The translations under genes were made by a program, and so were the position numbers. DNA of 64,000 nucleotides from positions 7,877 to 71,876 of the forward strand of contig NZ_QUMD01000015.1 of NCBI RefSeq assembly GCF_003481985.1, written 5' to 3'. A model generated the notes under the pieces. That model worked only from the letters and a program-made list of their open reading frames with translations, did not search any database and was not told the origin of the DNA. This DNA comes from Clostridium sp. OF09-36 (lineage in GTDB: Bacteria > Bacillota > Clostridia > Lachnospirales > Lachnospiraceae). Each line of letters begins with the position of its first letter. Within the stretch, counting starts at the first letter, position 1. Below, piece after piece: positions 45,976-53,704 of this stretch.

Positions 45976-47234
45976 CCAATTGGTACAACATACACTCCGT
46001 CCTGACGGCGGTAAGCATAGTCACCGATACCAATTAAAACCATAAGAAATGATGGTACGTTCATCTTATCCGTGTCAATTTTTGCTTCCATGTTTTTTAA
46101 ACTTGCTGCTCCCTCTTCAATAAGTTTGTCGCCGCCCAATTTTATTTCAATTAATCCATATTTGCCATTTTTCAAATGAATAACCGCATCGCATTCCTGA
46201 CCATCCTTATCCCGATAATGGTAAACCTCTCCATTCAAAGCATCTGCAAAAACGCGTAAATCACGAATACAAAGTGTTTCGAAGAGAAAACCAAATGTTT
46301 TGAGATCATTCATAAGGTCTTTCGGTCCAATTCCCAATGCCGCAGCAGCAATAGACGGATCAATATAATACCTGGTATCCGAAGAGCGGATAGCGGTCTT
46401 AGAACGCAGATTCGGGTTCCACGCCGGCATATCTTCCACTACAAATATTTTACGGAGAGCATTAATATAAGATGCTACTGTTTCATCGCTCATTGAGCTT
46501 TCATCATTTGCAGACACATCCTGTGCAAGCACGGTATTCGCCACCTGGCTCCCCTGATTTCTGGCATAGGAACGCATAAGCCGCCGAACTTTTTCTGTGT
46601 TTTTCTGCACACCATCTGCCCGGTTAATATCAGAACGCACAACAGCATCATAGTAATCCATTGCCTGATCCAAAGCAATCTCATCCCTCATGTCCACTGC
46701 CTGTGGCCAGCCACCACGACATACCAGAAATGCCAAGCGATCAATGTCGAGTTCAGAAGCGCCATCAATTTCCAGTGCACCATCAAACAAGTCTTTTAAA
46801 CTGACTTCACCAGTAGAGTCGCCTGACTCGTATAAGCTCATAGGCCGCATCGTCAGCCAGGTAAAACGACCGGTACCAGAGTGAGTAATTTCCTTAGTGT
46901 CGACCGGAACCGCAGAACCGGTAAGCACAAACTGCCCAAGTTCACCGCGATGATCAACTTCAAAACGAATGGCATCCCACAGCTTTGGTGCAATCTGCCA
47001 TTCATCAATCAGCCGTGGCGCTGCACCTTTCAGTAACCGCTTGGGATTCAACTCAGACATGACAATGTTTTGTTCTTTCTTCTCTGGTTCATCCATATAT
47101 AAGATGCTTGCAGCAATTTGTTCTGCAGTGGTAGTTTTTCCACACCATTTTGGTCCTTCAATTAAAACTGCTCCCTTGCCCTCCAGCTTGCGTGCCAGTA
47201 TATCATCCGCAATTCGTTTTCTATACTTTTTCAT
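45960..47234 (-). CDS. AAA-type ATPase with DUF4143 domain, 424 aa
   Basis: COG1373-type protein. The P-loop is GPKWCGKTTTAEQ (residues about 27-39), the Walker B-like strand is RLIDEWQIAP, and a sensor-like LTGSAVP follows. The C-terminal DUF4143 part has the restriction-endonuclease-like residues CDAVIHLKNGKYGLIEIKLG. Length is normal and the frame intact. The cellular role of this family is not established; such genes are scattered and often mobile. It has its own strong promoter preceded by a 23-bp repeat array. Start at 47234 is the first Met (MKKYRKRI), with GAGG about 10 bp upstream. Confidence 0.85.
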   Translation of the reverse strand: MKKYRKRIADDILARKLEGKGAVLIEGPKWCGKTTTAEQIAASILYMDEPEKKEQNIVMSELNPKRLLKGAAPRLIDEWQIAPKLWDAIRFEVDHRGELGQFVLTGSAVPVDTKEITHSGTGRFTWLTMRPMSLYESGDSTGEVSLKDLFDGALEIDGASELDIDRLAFLVCRGGWPQAVDMRDEIALDQAMDYYDAVVRSDINRADGVQKNTEKVRRLMRSYARNQGSQVANTVLAQDVSANDESSMSDETVASYINALRKIFVVEDMPAWNPNLRSKTAIRSSDTRYYIDPSIAAAALGIGPKDLMNDLKTFGFLFETLCIRDLRVFADALNGEVYHYRDKDGQECDAVIHLKNGKYGLIEIKLGGDKLIEEGAASLKNMEAKIDTDKMNVPSFLMVLIGIGDYAYRRQDGVYVVPIGCLKN

Positions 47235-47265
47235 TTAATGCCTCGCTTCCACTCATAATATCCAT

Positions 47266-47294
47266 AGTATATCCCAAAATTATGTGCATTTCAA
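47266..47294 (-). promoter_or_regulatory. Promoter of the DUF4143 ATPase gene
   Basis: Minus strand: -35 TTGAAA (47289-47294), 17-bp spacer, -10 TATACT (47266-47271). The repeat array begins 7 bp upstream of the -35. Confidence 0.72.
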
Positions 47295-47300
47295 TATTTT

Positions 47301-47415
47301 TCGGTATGTTGGCATAAAATCACTCGGTATGTTGGATAATTTAGGACCGGAATGTTAGCTTGTTTTTAATCGGAATGTTGGCTTGTTTTTAATCGGAATA
47401 TTGGTGCATTTTGAT
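47301..47415. repeat. Five tandem 23-bp repeats upstream of the DUF4143 promoter
   Basis: Units start at 47301, 47324, 47347, 47370 and 47393, exactly 23 bp apart. The conserved core is TCGGAATGTTGG; units 3 and 4 are almost identical and the outer units more diverged. A weaker sixth unit may overlap the -35. The arrangement looks like an operator array read by a protein binding the same helix face about every two turns. Confidence 0.8.
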
Positions 47416-47463
47416 TAGAAACTTGGCACTGATCATCTGTCTTATCATTATTTCTCCAAAACA

Positions 47464-47509
47464 AAACCAGGAGCAACATCCCCCACAAAGGATCTGTCGC
47501 TCCTGGTTT
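47464..47509 (-). terminator. Intrinsic terminator after the BTAD regulator
   Basis: A perfect 11-bp stem AAACCAGGAGC / GCTCCTGGTTT (24-base loop) is followed on the minus strand by TGTTTTGG, shortly after the regulator stop. Confidence 0.7.
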
Positions 47510-47533
47510 ATTCTGATCTGTTTTTCCGCTGGT

Positions 47534-48736
47534 CTACTTGTCTTCCAGCTTCACCGCATTTTGTTCGCATTTCAGCATAATCCGTGCGTTGCGGCTGGCT
47601 TCTTCATAATATTTCTGAATGCCGTTTTGTGCTTTCTTTCCATCTCGCAGTTCCGGGCTGCTTAGCAGTACCAGATACTGATTGTTGCCATAGCGGGTGT
47701 AGAGATCCGAACGGGTGAATGTTTTTCGAATGGCATATTCTGCGGCGGAACGTGCTCTTTCCAGTTCCGGAGATGACTCCGGGTCTGTTCCGCTCTCATC
47801 GGTCAGTGTCAGGAGCAGCAGCTGGGAAGTAATGCCCTCCCGGGCAAATACTCGCTGCAGATACCGGTAAATATCCGTAAACTCCAGATACTCACAGAAT
47901 GCCGCGCCCTCTTGTTCCGGTTCGCAAGCCAGGTCAGCCTGAATCTGGTCCAGATTGGCAGATTCGTACTGGATCATATGCTTTGCTTTGAGATATTTTT
48001 CTTTCAGTTCTCCAGTCATGAACGGACTGCAGGTCTGTCTGGCCTCCTGCTCCAGTGCCTCATAATACGCTGCCGCCTCCCGGTATCGTTTCATGGAAAT
48101 GAGGCATTCCATTTTCATTCTCTGCCATTCTTCCAGCGGATAATTGGCCAGTACCCGCTCGCATTCTTCCAGCAGCTCCTCATACCGCTTCTGCTTTTTC
48201 AGCTGACGGTTCAGTTCCCGAAGACTGCGCATATACAGCTCCCGGTAGCGCCAGCTCGTCTTTCCAACCCATTCGTCTGACACCATATCCGGCATGAAAT
48301 CTCCATGATAAGATCGGCAGGCGGTTTTTAAAAGATCCGCGCGAAGCTTTGGATCAACCTCTTCAAACGCTGCTTTCACGAGTTTCTGAAAGGTTTCTAC
48401 ATCCAGTTCCGTTTCCAGCGGCTGATTGGTCCAGGTGTAACGGCCCCCTCTGGTAGAGATGTATTCTCCCTCCGGAAGTCCCGATTCCTGAATGCTGCGG
48501 CGCAGCCGGAAAATCATGGCACGTAGGGAATTGCTTGCCTGACTGTCCGTTTCACCGGCATCATACAGCCGACGGATCAGTTCCTCACGGCTGACGCCAT
48601 CTTCTCTGCTGCAGATTAAAAGCAGGAGAAGATGGATCATCTTCGCGCTCAGCCATTTTCCAAGCTGAATCTACTTTCCCTGATACACCATACTAAAGTT
48701 TCCAAGCATCTGAATATAAATCTTATCTGGTTTCAT
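47534..48736 (-). CDS. SARP/BTAD-type regulator with degenerate GGDEF-like C-terminus; in-frame amber codon at codon 22
   Basis: From the ATG at 48736 (GGAAGGA upstream) the frame reads MKPDKIYIQMLGNFSMVYQGK, then TAG at 48671-48673, and continues in the same frame as IQLGKWLSAKMIHLLLLL, so the N-terminal strands of the winged helix are split only by the stop. After the helix-turn-helix (LRAMIFRLRRSIQE, YISTRGGRYTW) come the helical BTAD repeats (about residues 105-240). The last 120 residues resemble a nucleotide-cyclase fold with RYGNNQY in place of GGDEF. Either a nonsense mutation, a base error (CAG or AAG to TAG), or translation from the Met at 48640, which would lack the first strands. 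Confidence 0.68.
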
Positions 48737-48857
48737 TTCTTTCTGTCCTTCCACGCAAGCCACCTGTCCTTTTCCCGTTACTATTTTCATGCGCTGTCAA
48801 CAGTAACTTTTTCTTTCAAACTGCCTGTCATCATTTACATATATCTTTGTCTTTTTT

Positions 48858-48886
48858 ATAGTACACGCTTCCATGACAAAAATCAA
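48858..48886 (-). promoter_or_regulatory. Possible promoter of the BTAD regulator
   Basis: Minus strand -35 TTGATT (48881-48886), 17-bp spacer, -10 TACTAT (48858-48863). Confidence 0.45.
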
Positions 48887-48950
48887 TCAAAATGTGAATT
48901 TTTTACCAGATAGTTTTTCTGAATAATACTCAATAATTCCGAAAAGCTCA

Positions 48951-48979
48951 TTGAATTTTTTTCTCAGTTATTATAAAAT
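48951..48979 (+). promoter_or_regulatory. Promoter of the DUF362 gene
   Basis: -35 TTGAAT (48951-48956), 17-bp spacer, -10 TAAAAT (48974-48979), then AGAAGGAG as ribosome site before the ATG at 49032. Confidence 0.6.
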
Positions 48980-49031
48980 ATCTCTCAGAAATCCACGGGA
49001 TTCATCTTATACATAGAAGGAGTCAGATTGT

Positions 49032-50162
49032 ATGGAAAAATCCAAGGTTTATTTTACAGATTTTCACACAATTGCGTTTGGTGACAGTCTGCCAACCAAA
49101 TTGAAAAAACTCATCAAAAAGGCTGGCATTGCTGATCTGGATATGGACGGCAAATTTGTTGCCATCAAGATGCATTTTGGCGAGCTGGGCAATATCAGCT
49201 ATCTTCGCCCCAACTATGCAAAAGCGGTTGCCGATGTGGTAAAGGAACTGGGTGGAAAGCCGTTCCTTACTGACTGTAACACCATGTATCCGGGCAGCAG
49301 AAAGAATGCTCTGGAGCATCTGGAGTGCGCTTGGGAGAATGGCTTTACTCCTCTTTCTGTTGGCTGCCCGGTTATCATCGGTGATGGCTTAAAGGGAACC
49401 GATGATATTGAAGTACCGGTAAAGGGCGGCGAGTATGTCAAGGCCGCAAAGATTGGCCGCGCTATTATGGATGCCGATGTTTTCATCAGCCTGACTCATT
49501 TTAAGGGCCATGAGATGACCGGCTTTGGCGGTACCATCAAAAACATCGGTATGGGCTGCGGCTCCCGCGCCGGAAAAACTGAGCAACACTGCAGCGGCAA
49601 GCCCCACATTGAGGAAAGCATGTGCCGAGGCTGCAGACGCTGTCAGAAAGAATGCGCAAACGGCGGCCTGGTATTCGATGAGGGATCCCGGAAAATGCAT
49701 GTCAGCCAGGATCACTGTGTCGGCTGCGGACGCTGTCTGGGTGCCTGCAACTTTGATGCCATCATCTTCGATAACAACAATGCCAACACGCTGTTAAACT
49801 GCCGCATGGCAGAATACACCAAGGCTGTTGTGGACGGACGCCCGAACTTCCACATTTCCCTGATCGTGGATGTTTCCCCGAACTGTGACTGTCACGGCGA
49901 GAATGACGTACCGATCCTGCCAAATATCGGCATGTTCGCTTCCTTTGATCCACTGGCTCTGGATCAGGCCTGCGTCGATGCCTGCATGGCCGCACAGCCA
50001 ATGCCGGGAAGCCAGCTGGCCAAGCATCTGGCAGATCCGAACTTCCACGACCACCACGACCACTTCACCAACTCAACCCCGGAATCCGAGTGGAAATCCT
50101 GCCTCGATCACGCAGAGAAGATCGGACTGGGAAGCCGGAATTATGAACTGATCCGGATGTAA
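49032..50162 (+). CDS. DUF362 protein with two 4Fe-4S ferredoxin clusters, 376 aa
   Basis: The N-terminal DUF362 domain (residues 1-190) holds KMHFGELGN, TDCNTMYPGSRKN, FISLTHFKGHEMTGFGG and KNIGMGCGSRAGK. A two-cluster ferredoxin insert follows at about 200-245: CRGCRRCQKEC and CVGCGRCLGAC. The C-terminal part (VDVSPNCDCHGENDVPILPNIGMFASFDPLALD) closes the DUF362 fold. Cytosolic; the family occurs widely in anaerobes and its reaction is unknown, though electron transfer is implied. It is a single-gene transcript followed by a structured element and a terminator. Confidence 0.9.
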   Translation: MEKSKVYFTDFHTIAFGDSLPTKLKKLIKKAGIADLDMDGKFVAIKMHFGELGNISYLRPNYAKAVADVVKELGGKPFLTDCNTMYPGSRKNALEHLECAWENGFTPLSVGCPVIIGDGLKGTDDIEVPVKGGEYVKAAKIGRAIMDADVFISLTHFKGHEMTGFGGTIKNIGMGCGSRAGKTEQHCSGKPHIEESMCRGCRRCQKECANGGLVFDEGSRKMHVSQDHCVGCGRCLGACNFDAIIFDNNNANTLLNCRMAEYTKAVVDGRPNFHISLIVDVSPNCDCHGENDVPILPNIGMFASFDPLALDQACVDACMAAQPMPGSQLAKHLADPNFHDHHDHFTNSTPESEWKSCLDHAEKIGLGSRNYELIRM

Positions 50163-50186
50163 CAATTTAAAAGCAATAGCAATAAA

Positions 50187-50375
50187 GGTCCGAAGCCGGT
50201 AATCCCGGCATACCGCTGCGCAAAATATGGGTATTGTGTTCGGACGATGCAGCTGACAGCTGTTTGCGGATAGTCGGACAAGATGTCCGCCTACCTCAAA
50301 CACCAGTCGCTGCATAGCCGGACACGTATACCCATATTTATGCTCCGCGGAATGCCGGGATAACCGGCTTCTGCT
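50187..50375 (+). other. Structured element, copy A (3' UTR of the DUF362 gene)
   Basis: A nearly complete imperfect palindrome of about 180 nt (pairing limits 50193 and 50370) begins AAAGGTCCGAA and ends CTTCTGCT. From outside in: variable stem AAGCCGGTAATCCCGGCAT / ATGCCGGGATAACCGGCTT; conserved internal segment CTGCGCAAAATA opposite TATTTATGCT; variable stem TGGGTA / TACCCA; conserved GTGTTCGG / CCGGACAC; ATGCAGC / GCTGCAT; and an apical hairpin built on GTTTGCGGATAGTCGGAC. It starts 25 nt after the DUF362 stop. Not a family I recognise. Confidence 0.8.
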
Positions 50376-50405
50376 GTATTGGCCCCGCTACGAGAGAAAT
50401 AAAAT

Positions 50406-50477
50406 CAGCCAGAACGATACTGATAAAAAGCCGAGAATTTCAGCTTTTTACCAGTACCATTCTGGCTGTGTTTTTTA
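50406..50477. terminator. Bidirectional intrinsic terminator between DUF362 and rsmH
   Basis: Stem AGCCAGAA...TAAAAAGC / GCTTTTTA...TTCTGGCT with a few mismatches (50406-50467), A-rich before and TTTTTT after. Its centre (about 50437) is also the centre of symmetry of the two structured elements. Confidence 0.82.
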
Positions 50478-50498
50478 TTACCGTAGAATAGCAGGAAA

Positions 50499-50687
50499 GC
50501 AGAAGCAGGCCGGGGTGGTAGCCCGCATAGCATAAATAAAAGTGCAATGTGTCCGGCTATGTGGCGACTGACGTTTTCGGAAGGCGGACGGTCAGTCCGA
50601 CTATCCGCAAACGGCTGTCAGCCACATCGTCCGAACACGGCACTTCTATTTTGCGCAGCGGGATACCACCCCGGCCTGTTTCGGACC
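50499..50687 (-). other. Structured element, copy B (3' UTR of rsmH), inverted relative to copy A
   Basis: Read on the minus strand it starts AAAGGTCCGAA 24 nt after the rsmH stop. It has the same architecture as copy A: variable outer stem built on CAGGCCGGGGTGGTATCCCG with its complement, conserved CTGCGCAAAATA opposite TATTTATGCT, variable GAAGTGC / GCACTTT, conserved GTGTTCGG / CCGGACAC, ATGTGGC / GCCACAT, and the same apical GTTTGCGGATAGTCGGAC. Where the two copies differ, both arms change and pairing is kept. Confidence 0.8.
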
Positions 50688-50710
50688 TTTCATAAATATT
50701 CTTTAAATTT

Positions 50711-51793
50711 TTACTTCGCCCGCACGGCCCAGCGCAGTTTCGTGGATCTTGCGCGGCTGTTGCGGACGCATTCTTCTGTGGACGGGCGGGTGACGTCGTC
50801 TGCGATTTCGGAGTACAGTCCAGCCTTCTGGTACTGCTTAAACGATTTCTTTACCATGCGGTCCTCGCCGGAATGGAAGGTCAGAATCGCCACGCGACCG
50901 CCTGGTGCCAGCACATGCGGCAGCTTGTCGAGGAATGCGTAAAGCACCTCAAACTCGCTGTTTACATCGATGCGCAGGGCCTGGAAGGTTCTGGCGCAGG
51001 CTTTCTTCACGGCTTCCTTCCGTTCTTTTTCCGGGATAAAGGAAAGCGCCTGTTCAATAAGCTCCCGCACCTTCGTGGTCGTGTCCACCTTTTCCCCTTT
51101 GCGGATAGCTCCGGTGATGCAGCGTGCGATTTCTTCCGCATACGGCTCATCGGAGTTTTCCAGCAGCATGCCAGCCAGTTCTTCCCGGTCAACTTCTTTT
51201 AACCGCTCTGCCGCAGAGATCCCAGCCTGCGGGTTTAAGCGCAGATCCAGCGGTCCGTCGAATTTATAGGAAAAGCCACGCTCCGGGTTGTCGATCTGCA
51301 TCGAGGAAACGCCAAGATCAGCGAGAATGAAATCGAACGGTCCAACTTCTTTTGCAATCTGGTCAATGTCAGCAAAGTTCATCTGGCGCACCGTCATAAT
51401 ATCCTCGCCAAAACCAAGATCCTCCAAACGTTTTTTCGTCTTCACAGACTCGATCGGGTCTACGTCCAGGCCGTAAATATGGCCTTCGCCATGAAGCTGC
51501 TCTAACATGGCACGGGTATGACCACCGTAGCCAAGCGTTGCGTCGAGGCCCTTCTGGCCCGGCTTGATCTGCAGGAAATCCAAAATCTCTTTCACCATAA
51601 TGGAGATGTGCATTCCCGCCGGTGTTCCGCCCTTCTGAATAACGTGCTCGATGGTATCTGCGTATTTTTCCGGGTTCAGCTCTTTGTATTTTTCCTCAAA
51701 TCTTCTCGGATGGGTGCCCTTATAGCGGACACGGCGCTTGTGCGGGGTCTGCGAATCCTGCCCCGCATTCCTATTCTGATTATTTTCTTCCAT
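50711..51793 (-). CDS. rsmH: 16S rRNA (cytosine-1402-N4)-methyltransferase RsmH, N-terminally extended, 360 aa
   Basis: SAM-dependent methyltransferase. Family motifs are MHISIMVKEILDFL, the SAM loop DATLGYGGHTRAML, DVDPIES, FDFILADLGVSSMQIDNPERGFSY, LDLRLNP, ARTFQALRIDVNSE and ILTFHSGEDRMVKK. About 60 extra residues precede the usual start (a basic, Gln/Asn-rich stretch, then HPRRFEEKYKELNPEKYADT), longer than dcw-cluster RsmH. It lies 2 bp after tyrS in one transcript rather than beside ftsL and pbpB, so it may be a second, paralogous copy. Start at 51793 is the first Met after the tyrS stop. Confidence 0.9.
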   Translation of the reverse strand: MEENNQNRNAGQDSQTPHKRRVRYKGTHPRRFEEKYKELNPEKYADTIEHVIQKGGTPAGMHISIMVKEILDFLQIKPGQKGLDATLGYGGHTRAMLEQLHGEGHIYGLDVDPIESVKTKKRLEDLGFGEDIMTVRQMNFADIDQIAKEVGPFDFILADLGVSSMQIDNPERGFSYKFDGPLDLRLNPQAGISAAERLKEVDREELAGMLLENSDEPYAEEIARCITGAIRKGEKVDTTTKVRELIEQALSFIPEKERKEAVKKACARTFQALRIDVNSEFEVLYAFLDKLPHVLAPGGRVAILTFHSGEDRMVKKSFKQYQKAGLYSEIADDVTRPSTEECVRNSRARSTKLRWAVRAK

Positions 51794-51795
51794 AA

Positions 51796-53022
51796 TTACT
51801 CAGCTGTTACCTTCATGAATTTCTTCTTACCACGTTTTACAACCATACCGTCACCTGCAAAGTCTGCCTTGGTGTAGGCTGTCTTGATCTCCTTCACCGG
51901 CTCACCATTTACGGATACACCGCCCTGCTCTACGTTTCTTCTTGCCTCGGAACGGGTCGGAGCCAGACCGGATTTCTGCAGAACTGCCAGAATATCAATG
52001 CTTCCCTCGTTGAAGTCTGCATCGGTTAAGGTAAAGCTTGGCATGTTCTCCAGGCTTCCCTGGCCGCTAAACAGTGCGCGTGCTGCAGTCTGTGCTTTCT
52101 CAGCCTCTTCCTCGCCGTGAACCAGCTTGGTCAGCTCATATGCCAGGATTTCTTTTGCGGTATTTAACTGGCTGCCTTCCCACTTGTCCATCTCGTCGAT
52201 CTGCTCAAGCGGCAGGAATGTCAGCATGCGCAGGCACTTTAATACATCGGCATCTGCCACATTTCTCCAGTACTGGTAGAACTCGAACGGGGTGGTCTTG
52301 TTCGGGTCTAACCATACAGCGCCGGACTGGGTCTTGCCCATCTTCTTGCCCTCGGAGTTTAACAGCAGGGTGATGGTCATGGCGTGTGCGTCCTTGCCCA
52401 GCTTACGGCGGATCAGTTCGGTACCGCCTAACATGTTGCTCCACTGGTCATCGCCGCCGAACTGCATGTTGCAGCCGTATTTCTGGTATAACATATAGAA
52501 GTCGTAGCTCTGCATGATCATGTAGTTGAACTCTAAGAAGCTTAAGCCCTTCTCCATACGCTGTTTGTAGCACTCTGCACGCAACATGTTGTTAACGGAG
52601 AAGCATGCACCAACCTCACGCAGCAGCTCTACATAGTTCAATTTTAACAGCCACTCTGCGTTATTTACCATGAGGGCCTTGCCGTCGCTAAAGTCGATGA
52701 AACGGCTCATCTGCTCTTTGAAGCAGTCACAGTTGTGCTGGATCATCTCCGGGGTCATCATCTTTCTCATGTCGGTACGTCCGGACGGATCGCCGATCAT
52801 ACCGGTACCGCCGCCGATGAGGGCGATCGGCTTGTTTCCTGCCATCTGCAGACGTTTCATTAAGCACAGTGCCATGAAATGGCCTACATGCAGGCTGTCT
52901 GCGGTCGGGTCAAAACCGATATAGAAGGTTGCCTTTCCTTCGTTTACCATTTTTTTGATTTCTTCTTCGTTCGTAACCTGGGCGATGAGGCCGCGGGCTA
53001 CCAGCTCTTCATAACAGTTCAT
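51796..53022 (-). CDS. tyrS: Tyrosyl-tRNA synthetase, 408 aa
   Basis: Class I synthetase charging tRNA-Tyr. The HIGH-type motif is HVGHF in DPTADSLHVGHFMALCL, the tyrosine-binding block is FGGDDQWSNMLGG, and the KMSKS-type loop is KKMGKT. The C-terminus carries an S4 RNA-binding domain (LAPTRSEARRNVEQGGVSVNG). Length is normal and frame intact. The ATG at 53022 has AAAGGAG upstream. Expression is controlled by the T-box leader. Confidence 0.97.
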   Translation of the reverse strand: MNCYEELVARGLIAQVTNEEEIKKMVNEGKATFYIGFDPTADSLHVGHFMALCLMKRLQMAGNKPIALIGGGTGMIGDPSGRTDMRKMMTPEMIQHNCDCFKEQMSRFIDFSDGKALMVNNAEWLLKLNYVELLREVGACFSVNNMLRAECYKQRMEKGLSFLEFNYMIMQSYDFYMLYQKYGCNMQFGGDDQWSNMLGGTELIRRKLGKDAHAMTITLLLNSEGKKMGKTQSGAVWLDPNKTTPFEFYQYWRNVADADVLKCLRMLTFLPLEQIDEMDKWEGSQLNTAKEILAYELTKLVHGEEEAEKAQTAARALFSGQGSLENMPSFTLTDADFNEGSIDILAVLQKSGLAPTRSEARRNVEQGGVSVNGEPVKEIKTAYTKADFAGDGMVVKRGKKKFMKVTAE

Positions 53023-53118
53023 TGTAGTTCTCCTTTATGATATCTTAGAAATTGCTTCCCATGAAACCTGCGGGCTGCCACTGGCAGCTTTTTCTGGATT
53101 GATTCATGGGAATAGAAA

Positions 53119-53545
53119 TAAAAAACCCCGTCCTCCTGGCAAATGCCAGAAAGGACGAGGGACGTCTCGTGTTACCACCTTACTTCACAGACAGCTCACA
53201 CTGCCTGCCTCAGCGAACAAAGCTGCAGATCGATGCTGATTGATGCATTTTGTTTCCGCCTGCTTTGTTCCAGCATGATAACGGATGCTGTAATCCGGCG
53301 CAGCTACTGATCCATGCAGAACCCCCTTTCGCGATTCCAATGCGGTTTTCGAAATCCTGGCGTTTCCATGCCATAACTTCTGCGACATATCTGTAACGCT
53401 GTGGTTCTGATTTTGTTCGGTGCACGGCTCCGGGATGTATTCGCAGTTCGTTTTCCGCGCTCCTCTCATCTGCCGGCTGCTTTCTGTGCGGTACCTCGGA
53501 CTGTTACTTGTTCTCTTCAATGCCTTAACCTGTATTTACGACTTT
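53119..53545 (-). promoter_or_regulatory. Tyrosine T-box riboswitch of tyrS
   Basis: The T-box sequence AAGGTGGTAACACG is at 53168-53181. The terminator (CCTCGTCC... / GGACGGGG with inner CTGGC/GCCAG, then six T) ends near 53119. In the stem I region the sequence GCGAATACATCC near 53435-53447 holds a TAC tyrosine specifier followed by A. Uncharged tRNA-Tyr would favour the antiterminator. Between the terminator and tyrS a further hairpin (TTCCCATGAA / TTCATGGGAA enclosing GCTGCCAGTGGCAGC) occupies 53050-53112. Confidence 0.88.
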
Positions 53546-53602
53546 TGGATGTCAATGATACTATTTTCGCATCGTGGAAACAGTATCTTGCCAATATATC
53601 GC

Positions 53603-53631
53603 ATTATAAAGTGGAAGCCTCAAAATGTCAA
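53603..53631 (-). promoter_or_regulatory. Consensus promoter for the T-box/tyrS/rsmH transcript
   Basis: Minus strand: perfect -35 TTGACA (53626-53631), 17-bp spacer, perfect -10 TATAAT (53603-53608). Start of transcription near 53596 gives a leader of about 570 nt. Confidence 0.88.
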
Positions 53632-53704
53632 GTCCCGGCAAACGATTTCTGCGTATCAACGCATGCGGCGGTTCCCCTTTGATGGAAACGCAGACAGGCA
53701 ATCT

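Noticed and set aside
50187..50687. CRISPR array or tRNA genes in the repeat-rich gap
   Set aside because: There are only two copies, inverted, with no regular spacers; no cloverleaf could be drawn.
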